Under the pieces are notes generated by a model, which was not told where the DNA came from, did no database searches, and worked only from the letters and a program-made list of their open reading frames with translations. A program made the position numbers and the translations under genes. From Planctomycetia bacterium (GTDB lineage: Bacteria; Planctomycetota; Planctomycetia; Gemmatales; Gemmataceae), in the NCBI GenBank assembly GCA_005799265.1, contig SYHD01000100.1, forward strand, positions 1-40,037: 40,037 nucleotides of DNA, written 5' to 3'. Below are positions 17,401 through 24,064 of this stretch, piece by piece; the first letter of the stretch is position 1, and every line of letters begins with the position of its first letter.

Positions 17401-17808
17401 TTCAACGGGCAGAATTCGCCGCGTTCGGTGGCCCTCGATTTCACGTTGCCGAAGAAGGCGGAGAAGCTGTCGATGCGCATCGTTGACATCGACGGCAAAT
17501 TGCTGCGCGAGTTCGACATGGCGAAGGAAACCGATGCCGGCCTGCACCGCGTTACCTGGGACCTGACGACCGGCACAGTCAAGAAAATGCCGCCGGCCAA
17601 GACAAAGGTCGGCAAAGGCGCCGCCGCGCCGCTGGGCGTCTTCACAGGCGCCGGCAAGTATCGCGTCATCCTCGAAGCCGACGGCGTCGAGCTATCGCGC
17701 GTCATCACCATCGAAGGCGACCCGCGTCTGCCCGCGCTCGACGGCGCCGCCGATGAAGCCGAAGCGGACCGCGCCTTCCGTCGTTGGCTCGAAGGCCGCG
17801 AGCCGTGA
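14431..17808 (+). CDS. Secreted BNR/Asp-box (sortilin-like) propeller with two internal PDZ domains
   Basis: The 1125-residue product has a signal peptide (about 1-30, ending AAQ). It then has many BNR/Asp-box repeats of the form STDGGKSW or TTDGGKSW, typical of large VPS10/sortilin-like beta-propellers. Two PDZ domains are inserted in tandem within the propeller, about residues 320-402 and 411-490; each has a carboxylate-loop-like segment and AAKAGLKKGD or AAKAGLKPGD. After the second PDZ the Asp-box repeats resume (KSSDGGDSW, STDGGKTF, TRDGGKTW). The C-terminal 180 residues look like an Ig-like or FlgD-like tail. PDZ domains bind protein C-termini, so this may be a secreted scaffold. No protease active site was seen. 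It follows the kinase in the same direction after a 145-base gap. Confidence 0.88.
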   Translation: MSYQTLNRWIVANFFVLALALAGLGQQSAAQPDGEVAQAVDSASIDLSKLLAWRSIGPANMSGRVTALAVFEADPSCYYVATASGGLLKTINNGSTFEHQFDKEKTVSIGAVAVAAANRNLVWIGTGEANPRNSVSYGDGVYLSTDGGKSWKNKGLSKSFQISRIVIHPKNPNIVYVGALGRLYGPNEERGLFKTTDGGKSWEKVHYVNDKTGVMDIVMSPTDPDTLIIATWERQRDAFDSFRGDAKPPIAADVYAPAKVHGEGGGVFKTTDGGKSWTRITKGLPTARTGRIGLDWHQKNAKLLYAAIDTEYAGKGLPPATVIIGITPENTPNGVTIGTISKDGPAAKAGLKKGDRLIRFDGNAIKNANQVPVLLQGRKPGEKAKIAFERGGEMKEVELTLAPRPIDPEQRGSLGVSIEPAEGGVTLTEVNENGAAAKAGLKPGDILLAVDGVKSPGMQKILFAKKPGDKITVTYQRGKEKKDVQVTLEAFSAATADRPYAGRLAGQVENVQDRQGPEGDNTGGVYKSSDGGDSWTRVNSLNERPFYFSVVKSDPSDEKIVYFLGINFYRSTDGGKTFDAKGINKGIHSDHHDLWINPKDGRHMVLGTDGGWYVTYDRAANWEHFNHFALGQYYHVTTDNRKPYNVYGGLQDNGTWGGPSHSLRLSGPTNSDIRFINGGDGFVCRVDPLDPDLIYGESQDGRMMRRNLRTGQSWSITPKAQPGLEKYRFNWNTPFILSQHNPHIFYCAGNYVFRSVNQGADLKPISTEITRTKRGSATAIEESPKNPDVLWVGTDDGAVHVTRDGGKTWSNLTDKFKAAGLLGPRWVASIEPSRAVTGRCYVVFDAHRSDDDEPYVFVTEDYGNTWRSLRANLPTGSTRVLREDRSNPDLLYLGTEFSIFASLERGSSWTKINGNALPTVAIHEIAQATTAPEIVVATHGRSLWVLDVASLRQIKKDDLTAKTTLFAPAPLTLWRLDTTREGMFRTGTHIFNGQNSPRSVALDFTLPKKAEKLSMRIVDIDGKLLREFDMAKETDAGLHRVTWDLTTGTVKKMPPAKTKVGKGAAAPLGVFTGAGKYRVILEADGVELSRVITIEGDPRLPALDGAADEAEADRAFRRWLEGREP

Positions 17809-17890
17809 CGTTAACGTCGGCATTCCGATCACGAGCGAGATCGGGTATGATATCCGTAAAGCCGCACCATCAGCAGGAGGAGCATCCGCG

Positions 17891-18184
17891 ATGAGTACCA
17901 TATTCGAAGTCGAACTGCCCGGTCTTGAATTGAGCAAAGGCGAGCGCGAGTACCAGGCGTTCTTGCGCCTAATGCCTGAACTGTTGAAGTCGCACCGGGG
18001 CCAGTTTGTGGCCATCCACGAAGAGCAGATGGTGGACAGCGACACGAATGACATCGTCTTGATTCAGCGCATCCATGCGCGCATCGGATATGTGCCGATC
18101 CATGTCGGCCTCGTGGCGGATCCTCTGCCGGTTGTACACATTCCACACCGCCGCGAATATCGACCAGGGAGTGCCTCGGCATGA
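17891..18184 (+). CDS. Small DUF5678-like protein paired with retropepsin-like gene
   Basis: The 97-residue product starts at an ATG with an AGGAG ribosome site 10 bases upstream; a longer frame from 17753 overlaps the end of the preceding gene and is not needed. The segment LLKSHRGQFVAIHEEQMVDS, then a helix and a final P-x-V-x-I strand, resembles the DUF5678 family, whose members typically sit directly before a retropepsin-like gene. The stop overlaps the ATG of the next gene (ATGA at 18181-18184), so the two are translationally coupled. It could be an inhibitor, chaperone or antitoxin-like partner of the protease-like protein, but this is inference. Confidence 0.7.
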   Translation: MSTIFEVELPGLELSKGEREYQAFLRLMPELLKSHRGQFVAIHEEQMVDSDTNDIVLIQRIHARIGYVPIHVGLVADPLPVVHIPHRREYRPGSASA

Positions 18185-18567
18185 TCAGATATCGCTACGC
18201 CGACCAACTCAAACCGCCTGCGCCGTTCGTGAATGTGTCGTTGCGCTGTCCCGGCACCGGAACGCAACTTGACGCATTGCCCGCGCTCCTCGATCCGGCG
18301 GCCGATCGGACCGTGCTACCTGCGCGCATCATTGAGAGCCTGGGATTGGTGGAGGATGGGCGATCCCTATTTCAGGGATTTGCGGGAGACATCGCCGAGC
18401 TCCCGACATTCTTGAGCGAAATTCAAGTCCATGATCTCGCGCCGTTGCTTGTACGCGTGGTGCTGGGACCAAGTGAACCGTTCATTCTTCTTGGACGCGA
18501 TGTGCTGAATGCGTATCGAATCCTGCTTGATGGTCCGCAACTCGCCGTGGAAATCCATGCGCCATGA
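18181..18567 (+). CDS. Retropepsin-like aspartic protease fold protein with altered active-site triad
   Basis: The 128-residue product has the single-domain retropepsin layout: LDPAADRTVLP (about residues 37-47) where a protease would have DTGA, a middle strand region, and the C-terminal ILLGRDVLNAYRILLDG motif (about 101-117) that is the classic closing motif of the fold. The catalytic Asp is kept but the following Thr-Gly is Pro-Ala, which suggests reduced or lost proteolysis. It overlaps the upstream DUF5678-like gene by four bases. Proteins of this type are probably homodimers in the cytoplasm; no signal peptide is seen. Substrate unknown. Confidence 0.78.
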   Translation: MIRYRYADQLKPPAPFVNVSLRCPGTGTQLDALPALLDPAADRTVLPARIIESLGLVEDGRSLFQGFAGDIAELPTFLSEIQVHDLAPLLVRVVLGPSEPFILLGRDVLNAYRILLDGPQLAVEIHAP

Positions 18568-18681
18568 CGCATTTATCTGGATGAGACTGGCGCGCAGCGT
18601 GAATGGACGGGATTATCCCTTTTGGGGACGATCCCCGTTCTGGTAATCCGTGCTCGACCAACACAACTCCAAGAGATGACC

Positions 18682-18828
18682 ATGCTCATCACAACCCGCA
18701 AAGCCGATCAGCGTGCTCGGATCGTCCTGCCGGACGACTTCGCCAACGAAACCGTCGTCATCGAAATGAAAAGAGCCTATGTACCGGATCGAGGCGACAA
18801 CACTCTTAAGCCTATTCCTCCCGAATGA
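18682..18828 (+). pseudogene. Short AbrB-like antitoxin ORF, probably truncated
   Basis: The 48-codon frame encodes TTRKADQRARIVLPDDFANE, which resembles the DNA-binding N-terminus of SpoVT/AbrB-like antitoxins common in planctomycetes. After VVIEMKRAYV the similarity stops and the frame runs 17 bases into the 3' end of the convergent gene. No toxin gene follows. I judge it a remnant of a toxin-antitoxin pair, although a functional mini-protein is possible. AAGAG precedes the ATG; a second in-frame ATG lies 6 bases upstream. Confidence 0.45.
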
Positions 18829-20353
18829 CGATCCGCTGCCCTGCCTTCACATTCTCGCGCACCACGCGCGTCTTCGTGCCGCTAAAGACGACCTCGACGC
18901 GGTACGACTCCGCCGCTTTCCCCAGTCCAAAATGCGTCTCCAGCGGCGAGCAGCGGCAATAGCCGGCACCGGAGTGGACTTGCCGATAGCCGACGAGCTT
19001 GTCGTCGGCGAAGACGCTGACCTTGGCGCCGATGCCATCGGGGTTCGACTTCGCGCCGACCGCCTTGACGCGCAGCCAGTTCTTGTCGTCGGAGTTGTTG
19101 CGATAGAGGACGACGTTGGAGTAGAAGTTGACGAGCAGCAGATCGAGATCGCCGTCGTTGTCGAAATCGACCGCGGGCACGCAGACGCAATTGGCTTCGT
19201 GCTTGATGCCCCATTCCTTGGCCAGTTCCTTCCAGTCACCCCCCACGCGCGTATAGAGCGAGTTGCCCCCCTTGCTGGTGGCGAAGCGATTGCCCGACTC
19301 GGCATCGACGCCGACGTAAATGTCGATCAAACCGTCGTGGTCGAGGTCCTCGCAGATCACATCGTGGCTCAGCGTCTTGAGCGCCAGAACGGGGGCCGCC
19401 GCCGGGATGTAGGTTCCGCGGCCTTCGAAGGTGTACAGCACGTTTGGCTCGACCGTGTGCTTCAGTTTGAGGAGTTGGGCCTCGGTGTAGTTGGCTCCGG
19501 ACAGCCAGGAATCGGTGGTGACGTAAAGGTCGAGCTTGCCACGATTAAAAATGTCGGCGAGCGCGCAGCCGACGCTGGACGCCTTGCGGGTCAATCCGGC
19601 GACAGCGGTCGCGTTGCGAAACTTGCCGTTGCCGAGGTTCTGAAAAAAGGCGCTCTCTTGGGATTGGTAGCACGTGACAAACAGATCGTCGCGGCCGTCG
19701 CCGTCCACATCGCCGAAGACGCAGCCCAGGCAATGCCGCCCTGCGAGATCGATGCCGGAGTCCTTGGTGATGTCGGCGAACGTGCCGTTGCCTTTGTTCT
19801 TGAAGAGGAAGTTCTGCCCGGTCGGACTGGTGACGAAGAGATCGACGAGGCCGTCGCCGTCGATATCGCACCAGGCGCAGGAGCGGGCGGGCGTCTTGAG
19901 CAGCACACCGGCTTTGTCGCTGACGTCGGTGAAGGTGCCGTCGCCGTTGCCCTTGAAGAGCCGGCTCGCGCCTTTGCGGAGCGAGGTCATGTAGATGTCG
20001 AGCTTGCCGTCGCGATCGAAGTCCGCGACGGCGACGCCGGTGCCGTCCCCTTCAAAGACTTCGAGGCCGGAGTCTTTGGTGACGTCTTGAAACTTGAGTT
20101 TGCCGAGGTTCTTGAAGTAGCGCACGTGCGGCTTGCCGAAGGTGGGGATGATGATGTCGGGCAGCCCATCGCCGTTGAAGTCCTCGACGGCGACCGCGTG
20201 CGGGTTCGTGCCGCCGACGCCGGTCTTGTCAGCGATGAAGAGGCCGGACGCGGCGGAGACGTCGGAAAAACGCGGTTTCGGTTGGGCAGTAGCGGAGCAA
20301 GGTAGAACCATCAAGGACGACAGGGTCATGACGAGAATGACGGCGTAAGGCAC
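18812..20353 (-). CDS. Secreted FG-GAP/VCBS repeat protein with ASPIC/UnbV domain
   Basis: The 513-residue product, read from a GTG at 20353 with GGAGA 7 bases before it, starts with a signal peptide (ILVMTLSSLMVLPCSATA). An in-frame ATG 18 codons upstream has no ribosome site. Calcium-binding FG-GAP/VCBS repeats follow, with motifs such as DFNGDGLPD, DFDRDGKLD, DIDGDGLVD, DVDGDGRDD, DLDHDGLID and DFDNDGDLD. These form an integrin-alpha-like beta-propeller. The last about 110 residues (NWLRVKAVGAKSNPDGIGAK, then VHSGAGYCRCSP) match the ASPIC/UnbV domain. Such proteins are frequent and secreted in planctomycetes; their ligand is unknown. It stands alone and converges with the AbrB-like ORF. 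Confidence 0.9.
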   Translation of the reverse strand: MPYAVILVMTLSSLMVLPCSATAQPKPRFSDVSAASGLFIADKTGVGGTNPHAVAVEDFNGDGLPDIIIPTFGKPHVRYFKNLGKLKFQDVTKDSGLEVFEGDGTGVAVADFDRDGKLDIYMTSLRKGASRLFKGNGDGTFTDVSDKAGVLLKTPARSCAWCDIDGDGLVDLFVTSPTGQNFLFKNKGNGTFADITKDSGIDLAGRHCLGCVFGDVDGDGRDDLFVTCYQSQESAFFQNLGNGKFRNATAVAGLTRKASSVGCALADIFNRGKLDLYVTTDSWLSGANYTEAQLLKLKHTVEPNVLYTFEGRGTYIPAAAPVLALKTLSHDVICEDLDHDGLIDIYVGVDAESGNRFATSKGGNSLYTRVGGDWKELAKEWGIKHEANCVCVPAVDFDNDGDLDLLLVNFYSNVVLYRNNSDDKNWLRVKAVGAKSNPDGIGAKVSVFADDKLVGYRQVHSGAGYCRCSPLETHFGLGKAAESYRVEVVFSGTKTRVVRENVKAGQRIVIREE

Positions 20354-20598
20354 GTGAAGGTCTCCAGCTGGTTTCTTGTTTCCAATTCTGTCCAACCACA
20401 TTAACATGCCCCTGGTGTTGATTCAACGAACACTTCCTGGCGGGTGACAAGGATTCTTCCTTCACAACCATGGGGCAGAACCGAAATCCCCAGCTGTGCG
20501 CGATCCATCCAAAATATCTACAGAATCTGCCGGCGCTGCTAGTCGCGTTCGATCCGGATATGCTTCAGCGCTACCGGCAGTGTCGAATGGATCGCGTT

Positions 20599-20726
20599 TA
20601 TACTGCACGCGGTCAGGATTGACTCATTCACTAGCCCGCAGCGCCAGCAAGGGATGTCCGTGGTTGCCCTTGCTAGCGCTGCGGGCTAGTGAGGCAAATG
20701 TGTCATTTCCGCCCGAGCGCAGTATA
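20599..20726. repeat. Nested palindromic element (MITE/REP-like)
   Basis: The core is a 25-base inverted repeat with one mismatch (20629-20653 and 20667-20691; CACTAGCCCGCAGCGC core). Outside it are partial complementarities (TGAC...CATT) and an outer pair TATACTGC (20599-20606) and GCAGTATA (20719-20726). The layered symmetry fits a small non-autonomous element. The core resembles in style, but not in exact sequence, the palindrome inside selB. Confidence 0.6.
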
Positions 20727-20748
20727 TGCAGACGATTACTTCAGATGA

Positions 20749-20859
20749 GACGGCGGAATTGGAGCCGCTCTGGTCGGCATTTGCGGGCGTTTTTCCAACC
20801 ATCAACAAGGAGATCTCGCGACCTGGAACGCCCACATCGCCCAGTACGCCGCCGAATGA
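20749..20859 (+). pseudogene. Possible C-terminal remnant of a lost gene
   Basis: A plus-strand frame ending at the TGA at 20857-20859 reads GDLATWNAHIAQYAAE at its end, with protein-like composition, but is closed upstream by a stop 37 codons back and has no start. It directly follows the nested palindrome. It may be the tail of a gene disrupted there; chance is possible. Confidence 0.25.
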
Positions 20860-21080
20860 AGGACGCCATGCGGGTCGAAAAAAACAACATGAACCTGGTG
20901 GTTCACGGCAAATGCAGAGGTTCGGTGGAACGTGCCGGAGTCCGTGCACGGATTTTGCAAGATTTTTTTATGGACGCTTGCATTGCTGGCGATAACGTGA
21001 TATAGGGAAGATGGTAAAATAGAGGCCGTGATGTTCATGGCGCTACGTTCCCGCAGCGGATCTAAAATAGGGGGGATGCA

Positions 21081-22394
21081 ATGCTCAACCTGTTCGGCAA
21101 CAATCACCGCACCTGCGACGGCATGAACCGCCGCAATTTTCTGAGCGTCGGCGCCCTGGGCGCACTCGGCGCCACGTCGATGCTGACGCTTCCGGATCTG
21201 CTGCGTGCCCGCGCTGAAGCGCAGGCCCAAGGCGTGCAGACGCGCGACGCTTCGGTCGTTTGGCTGTGGCTTGGCGGCGGCGCCACCCACGTCGAAACGT
21301 TCGATCCGAAGATGAGCGCTCCGGAAGAATTCCGCAGCACCGTCGGCGCCGTGCAGACCAACGTCTCCGGCGTCCAAATCGGCGGCTTGTTCAATCGCAT
21401 GGGCACGGTCGCCAACAAGATGGCGTTCGTGCGATCCTTCGCCCACGGCAGCGGCAGCCACGGCGCCGGCACCTACTGGGTCAACACCGGCTATGCCAGC
21501 CGAGCCAACGAAGGCCAAGGGGTTCAGGCCCATCCGTCCTCCGGCTCGATCCTCTCCCGCAGCCGCGGCGCCAATCATCCGCGCACCGGTATGCCGACCT
21601 ATATCCGCCTCAATCCGATCACCGGCGACGGCGCTGCCTGGCTCGGTCGTTCCTACGAACCGTTCGCCACCAGCGGACAGGCCCGCCTCAACATGGAGCC
21701 GCAAGTCACCGTCGAACGGCTTCAAGATCGCCGCACCATGCAGGAAGCGTTTGACACGGTCAACCGCCAGGTCGATTCGACGGGCATGCTCGAAGGCATA
21801 GACCAATTCGGCCGTCAGGCTTACGAACTCGTCCAGGGCAACGCGCGTCAGGCTTTCGACATCACGCGCGAAAACGCCCGCACCCGTGAACAATACGGCC
21901 GTGGGCTCGGCGAACAAATGCTTCTGGCCCGCCGCCTGTGCGAAGCCGGCTGCGGTTTCGTCACGATCAACTACGGCGGCTGGGACATGCACGGCCAGAT
22001 CGCCAATGCCTTGCGTCAACGCTGCGGTCAGGTCGATCAAGCCGTCAGCGCCTTCGTGAACGACACGGTCGAACGCGGGCTCGATCGCAACATCCTGCTC
22101 GTCATCAGCGGTGAGTTCGGCCGTACGCCGCGCATCAATCGCAATGCGGGCCGCGATCACTGGGGTTCGCTGTGCACGCTGGCTCTGGCCGGCGGCGGAC
22201 TGCGCATGGGTCAGACGGTTGGCGAATCCAGCTCGAAGGTCGAGCGTCCGCACTCGGCGCCCATCTCGCCGACGGATCTCAAGGCGACCGTGCTGCACGC
22301 TCTGGGGTTGCCTGCTGACCTTCAGTTCAACAGCCCGATCGGCCGGCCCACGTACATGATCGAAGGCGGCCGTGCCATCCGCGAACTCGTGTAA
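21081..22394 (+). CDS. DUF1501 family secreted protein
   Basis: The 437-residue product belongs to DUF1501, a planctomycete-expanded family with a sulfatase/phosphatase-like fold. The N-terminus carries a Tat-like signal (NRRNFLSVGALGALGAT, residues 17-33). Family motifs include WLWLGGGATHVETFDPK (61-77), GGWDMHG, ISGEFGRTPR and NAGRDHWG. DUF1501 genes usually follow a DUF1549/DUF1553 cytochrome-type gene in one operon. That partner is absent here, and the gene stands alone between a palindrome and its own terminator. The role of the family is not experimentally settled. The strong ribosome site GGGGGG fixes the ATG at 21081. Confidence 0.93.
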   Translation: MLNLFGNNHRTCDGMNRRNFLSVGALGALGATSMLTLPDLLRARAEAQAQGVQTRDASVVWLWLGGGATHVETFDPKMSAPEEFRSTVGAVQTNVSGVQIGGLFNRMGTVANKMAFVRSFAHGSGSHGAGTYWVNTGYASRANEGQGVQAHPSSGSILSRSRGANHPRTGMPTYIRLNPITGDGAAWLGRSYEPFATSGQARLNMEPQVTVERLQDRRTMQEAFDTVNRQVDSTGMLEGIDQFGRQAYELVQGNARQAFDITRENARTREQYGRGLGEQMLLARRLCEAGCGFVTINYGGWDMHGQIANALRQRCGQVDQAVSAFVNDTVERGLDRNILLVISGEFGRTPRINRNAGRDHWGSLCTLALAGGGLRMGQTVGESSSKVERPHSAPISPTDLKATVLHALGLPADLQFNSPIGRPTYMIEGGRAIRELV

Positions 22395-22416
22395 ACCTCT
22401 CTGTTCAGACTTGCTT

Positions 22417-22448
22417 GGGCCGCCGATCCTTGAGATCGGCGGCCCTTT
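22417..22448 (+). terminator. Factor-independent terminator of the DUF1501 gene
   Basis: GGGCCGCCGATC (22417-22428) pairs perfectly with GATCGGCGGCCC (22434-22445) around a 5-base loop and is followed by TTT. It lies 22 bases after the stop codon. This is the clearest terminator in the window. Confidence 0.85.
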
Positions 22449-22475
22449 CCATTGGTATTCGAGTCATACCCGAAA

Positions 22476-23117
22476 ATGCCGCCAAGAAGGCAAGCTCGGT
22501 TTCGCTTTTGGACCAGCGATCCACGCGCGGTGCAGGATTTGTTCGATCAGTATGTGGGCGCCGTCTTTACGGTCATTCGCGCCAAGATGAACCCCACGAT
22601 GCGCTCGGCGAATGACTCCGAGGATTTCCTGCAAAAAACCCGGATGAAGCTCGCCCTGGGCAACTTCGAGGACAAGGACTTCGAAACGCCGCAAGCATTT
22701 CTGGCCTACATGTGCCGGGTTGCCGAGCGCGAAGTCCAGCAAGTCAAACGCCAACACGCCCGGTGCACCGAGGGATGGGTCAACCAGGAAAAGCCGTTGG
22801 CGCAGCTGTCGGCCGCGGAGTTGGAACGCGTGCTGGACAAGGCGCCGGACGCCTGCGCCGTGCAAATCGCCGAGGATCGCTGGCAGCGCGCCCTGGCCGC
22901 CTTGCCGCCGGTGTATCGCTACATTGCGCTCAAGCTGCGTGACGGCTTCACCCAGATCGAGATCGCCAAGGAGTTGGAGCTGTGCGAGCGAACGGTTGGC
23001 CGGGCCATTAAAAAGTTGCGCGAATTGTTGCTTGCCGACTCGGAAGAGGGGGGGGTGACGGATCGCGAGGTTATTTTTTCTTCGGCCCGGCCTTGGGCGG
23101 ATCGGACCAGCGGATGA
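22476..23117 (+). CDS. ECF-type RNA polymerase sigma factor
   Basis: The product, about 213 residues, has sigma region 2 (from DLFDQYVGAVFTVIRAK to the LAYMCRVAEREVQQVKRQ segment). Region 4 (PPVYRYIALKLRDGFTQIEI, then CERTVGRAIKKLRELLL) holds the helix-turn-helix that reads the -35 box. No anti-sigma gene is adjacent. The start is uncertain: the ATG at 22476 lacks a clear ribosome site, and a TTG at 22452 is in frame. Near the 3' end, codons run through eight Gs (23048-23055). With one G fewer the frame would end at a TGA immediately after, and the last about 20 residues lie antisense over the end of another gene. The natural C-terminus may therefore be nearer residue 194. Confidence 0.88.
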   Translation: MPPRRQARFRFWTSDPRAVQDLFDQYVGAVFTVIRAKMNPTMRSANDSEDFLQKTRMKLALGNFEDKDFETPQAFLAYMCRVAEREVQQVKRQHARCTEGWVNQEKPLAQLSAAELERVLDKAPDACAVQIAEDRWQRALAALPPVYRYIALKLRDGFTQIEIAKELELCERTVGRAIKKLRELLLADSEEGGVTDREVIFSSARPWADRTSG

Positions 23118-23202
23118 AGCCGAGGGGATTGGTGTCGTTTTCGGAAATTCGGCAGTCGAAGGCGGCTCCCCCGATCCGGGAGACTATTTCCTGCCGCTCG
23201 CC
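23071..23202 (-). pseudogene. 3' remnant of a disrupted gene
   Basis: On the minus strand a 43-codon frame ends in TAA (23071-23073) and reads AFDCRISENDTNPLGFIRW and then SDPPKAGPKKK. This has the composition and Lys-rich tail of a genuine secreted-protein C-terminus. It has no start codon and is closed by a stop at 23203-23205, 13 bases from the palindrome at 23218-23262. I infer that the rest of the gene was removed when the palindromic element or a nearby rearrangement arrived. I do not recognise the family with certainty. Confidence 0.5.
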
Positions 23203-23217
23203 TTACTGAACCGGTTC

Positions 23218-23262
23218 GGGGGACACCATACTTATCTCCCCGTATTAAGTATGGTGTCCCCC
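23218..23262. repeat. 17-bp inverted repeat of RAYT/IS200-associated type
   Basis: GGGGGACACCATACTTA (23218-23234) and its exact reverse complement (23246-23262) flank an 11-base spacer. The sequence GGGGACACCATACTTA is, to my knowledge, a motif recurring in many genomes beside REP-associated Y1 transposases. No transposase is present in this window. It sits at the breakpoint of the disrupted gene on its left. Confidence 0.75.
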
Positions 23263-23292
23263 GATCCCGCTTTGTGCCTCGTTCTTCGCCGT

Positions 23293-23916
23293 TCATGGGG
23301 CAACGTCGCGTGGGCCTTTGCGTGGAAACGTCATTTTGATCGGCTCGAAGACGAAGGGCTTCATATCTTTCAGGCCGAGATCAAGAGTGACGCGGAGGTC
23401 GTAGATGCCAGGCTCTAACGCCGTTGCGCCAGGCGTTCCGCCGATCGTATTGGACTTGAACGGATCCTGAATGACCGCTTCCCATGACAATTCCTTCGGA
23501 GGGAATTCGTGGCTACTGTCTTCAGTTTGTCGTCGCACGTGCTCTATTCGCTTAGGCAGCTTGGAGCAATCGACAAGTTCAGGGGCCGAAGTTGCTTTTC
23601 TGGAGAACTTAGGGTCCACTTTGTGGGACAAAAGCAATTGTACGTTGATTTTGGGCGGCTGCTTCTCGGCTGTGGCCGGCGGCGTGACGCGAACCCATAC
23701 GTTTACAGGATTACCGCGAGATCCGCGGGTAAATGCGACCCATCTTTCCGCATTCCAGCCATTGGCCTCGATGCGCTGCCATTCATGTTTCGTCATGATG
23801 GGAAGATCTTCGGGATTGTTGCTCGTTTCCACATGCCGCGGACCGCACCCCAAAATGGCGGCTGGTATTCCAACGCCAAGCGTGCAGATCAAGAAACTCC
23901 TAAATTGGTGGATCAT
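23293..23916 (-). CDS. Lipoprotein, duplicate B of a tandem pair
   Basis: The product, about 207 residues, has a lipoprotein signal ending IPAAILGC, so it is probably anchored to a membrane by the lipidated Cys. The mature part shares with lipoprotein A the motifs HxWQxIxxNGW, VNVWVRVTPPA, LLLSHKVDPKFSRK, FPPKELSWEAV, GTPGAT and PGIYDLRVTLDLG. The end, MKPFVFEPI, also matches. I do not recognise a wider family; the PGxYDLxVTLDLG segment suggests a beta-sandwich. I chose the third ATG (23916) because GGAG precedes it as in copy A; ATGs at 23934 and 23922 are alternatives. It lies downstream of a copied fragment of the protease gene end. Confidence 0.75.
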   Translation of the reverse strand: MIHQFRSFLICTLGVGIPAAILGCGPRHVETSNNPEDLPIMTKHEWQRIEANGWNAERWVAFTRGSRGNPVNVWVRVTPPATAEKQPPKINVQLLLSHKVDPKFSRKATSAPELVDCSKLPKRIEHVRRQTEDSSHEFPPKELSWEAVIQDPFKSNTIGGTPGATALEPGIYDLRVTLDLGLKDMKPFVFEPIKMTFPRKGPRDVAP

Positions 23917-23944
23917 GGACATCGCGCTCCACATGAATGGCGAT

Positions 23945-23997
23945 CAAACGCCGGGCAGATAATAGTCCATCATGAAACCGGCGTACGAGTCGGAATT
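23945..23997 (-). pseudogene. Duplicated 3' end of the surface metalloprotease gene
   Basis: These 53 bases match 24705-24757, the last codons of the large protease gene, at 50 of 53 positions. They still read DSYAGFMMDYYLPGV followed by a stop. Homology fades upstream. The fragment lies directly before lipoprotein B, just as the intact protease gene lies before lipoprotein A. The duplicated unit was therefore protease-gene end plus lipoprotein gene. Confidence 0.88.
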
Positions 23998-24064
23998 TGT
24001 CCTTATTTTGCACCCAGAAGAGATCAGAACGGGTCAGACATGCAATTTGGTGATACGGCTGACC

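Larger units (their letters stand above)
20354..21080. other. Repeat-bearing intergenic region
   Basis: This 727-base region holds no intact gene that I can support. It includes the divergent leaders of the ASPIC/UnbV gene (minus) and the DUF1501 gene (plus, with GGGGGG five bases before its ATG), a large nested palindrome (20599-20726), and a short plus-strand frame that looks like the tail of a lost gene (20749-20859). Confidence 0.6.

Noticed and set aside
15631..17547. 638-codon minus-strand frame opposite the propeller gene
   Set aside because: Shadow of the highly GC-biased plus-strand gene with its signal peptide, Asp boxes and PDZ domains; no family features of its own.
18779..20305. 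508-codon plus-strand frame opposite the ASPIC/UnbV gene
   Set aside because: Antisense shadow; its repeated composition mirrors the calcium-loop repeats of the real gene.
20496..21005. 169-codon frame across the repeat-rich gap
   Set aside because: It reads straight through the palindrome, has no ribosome site and no protein-like segment.
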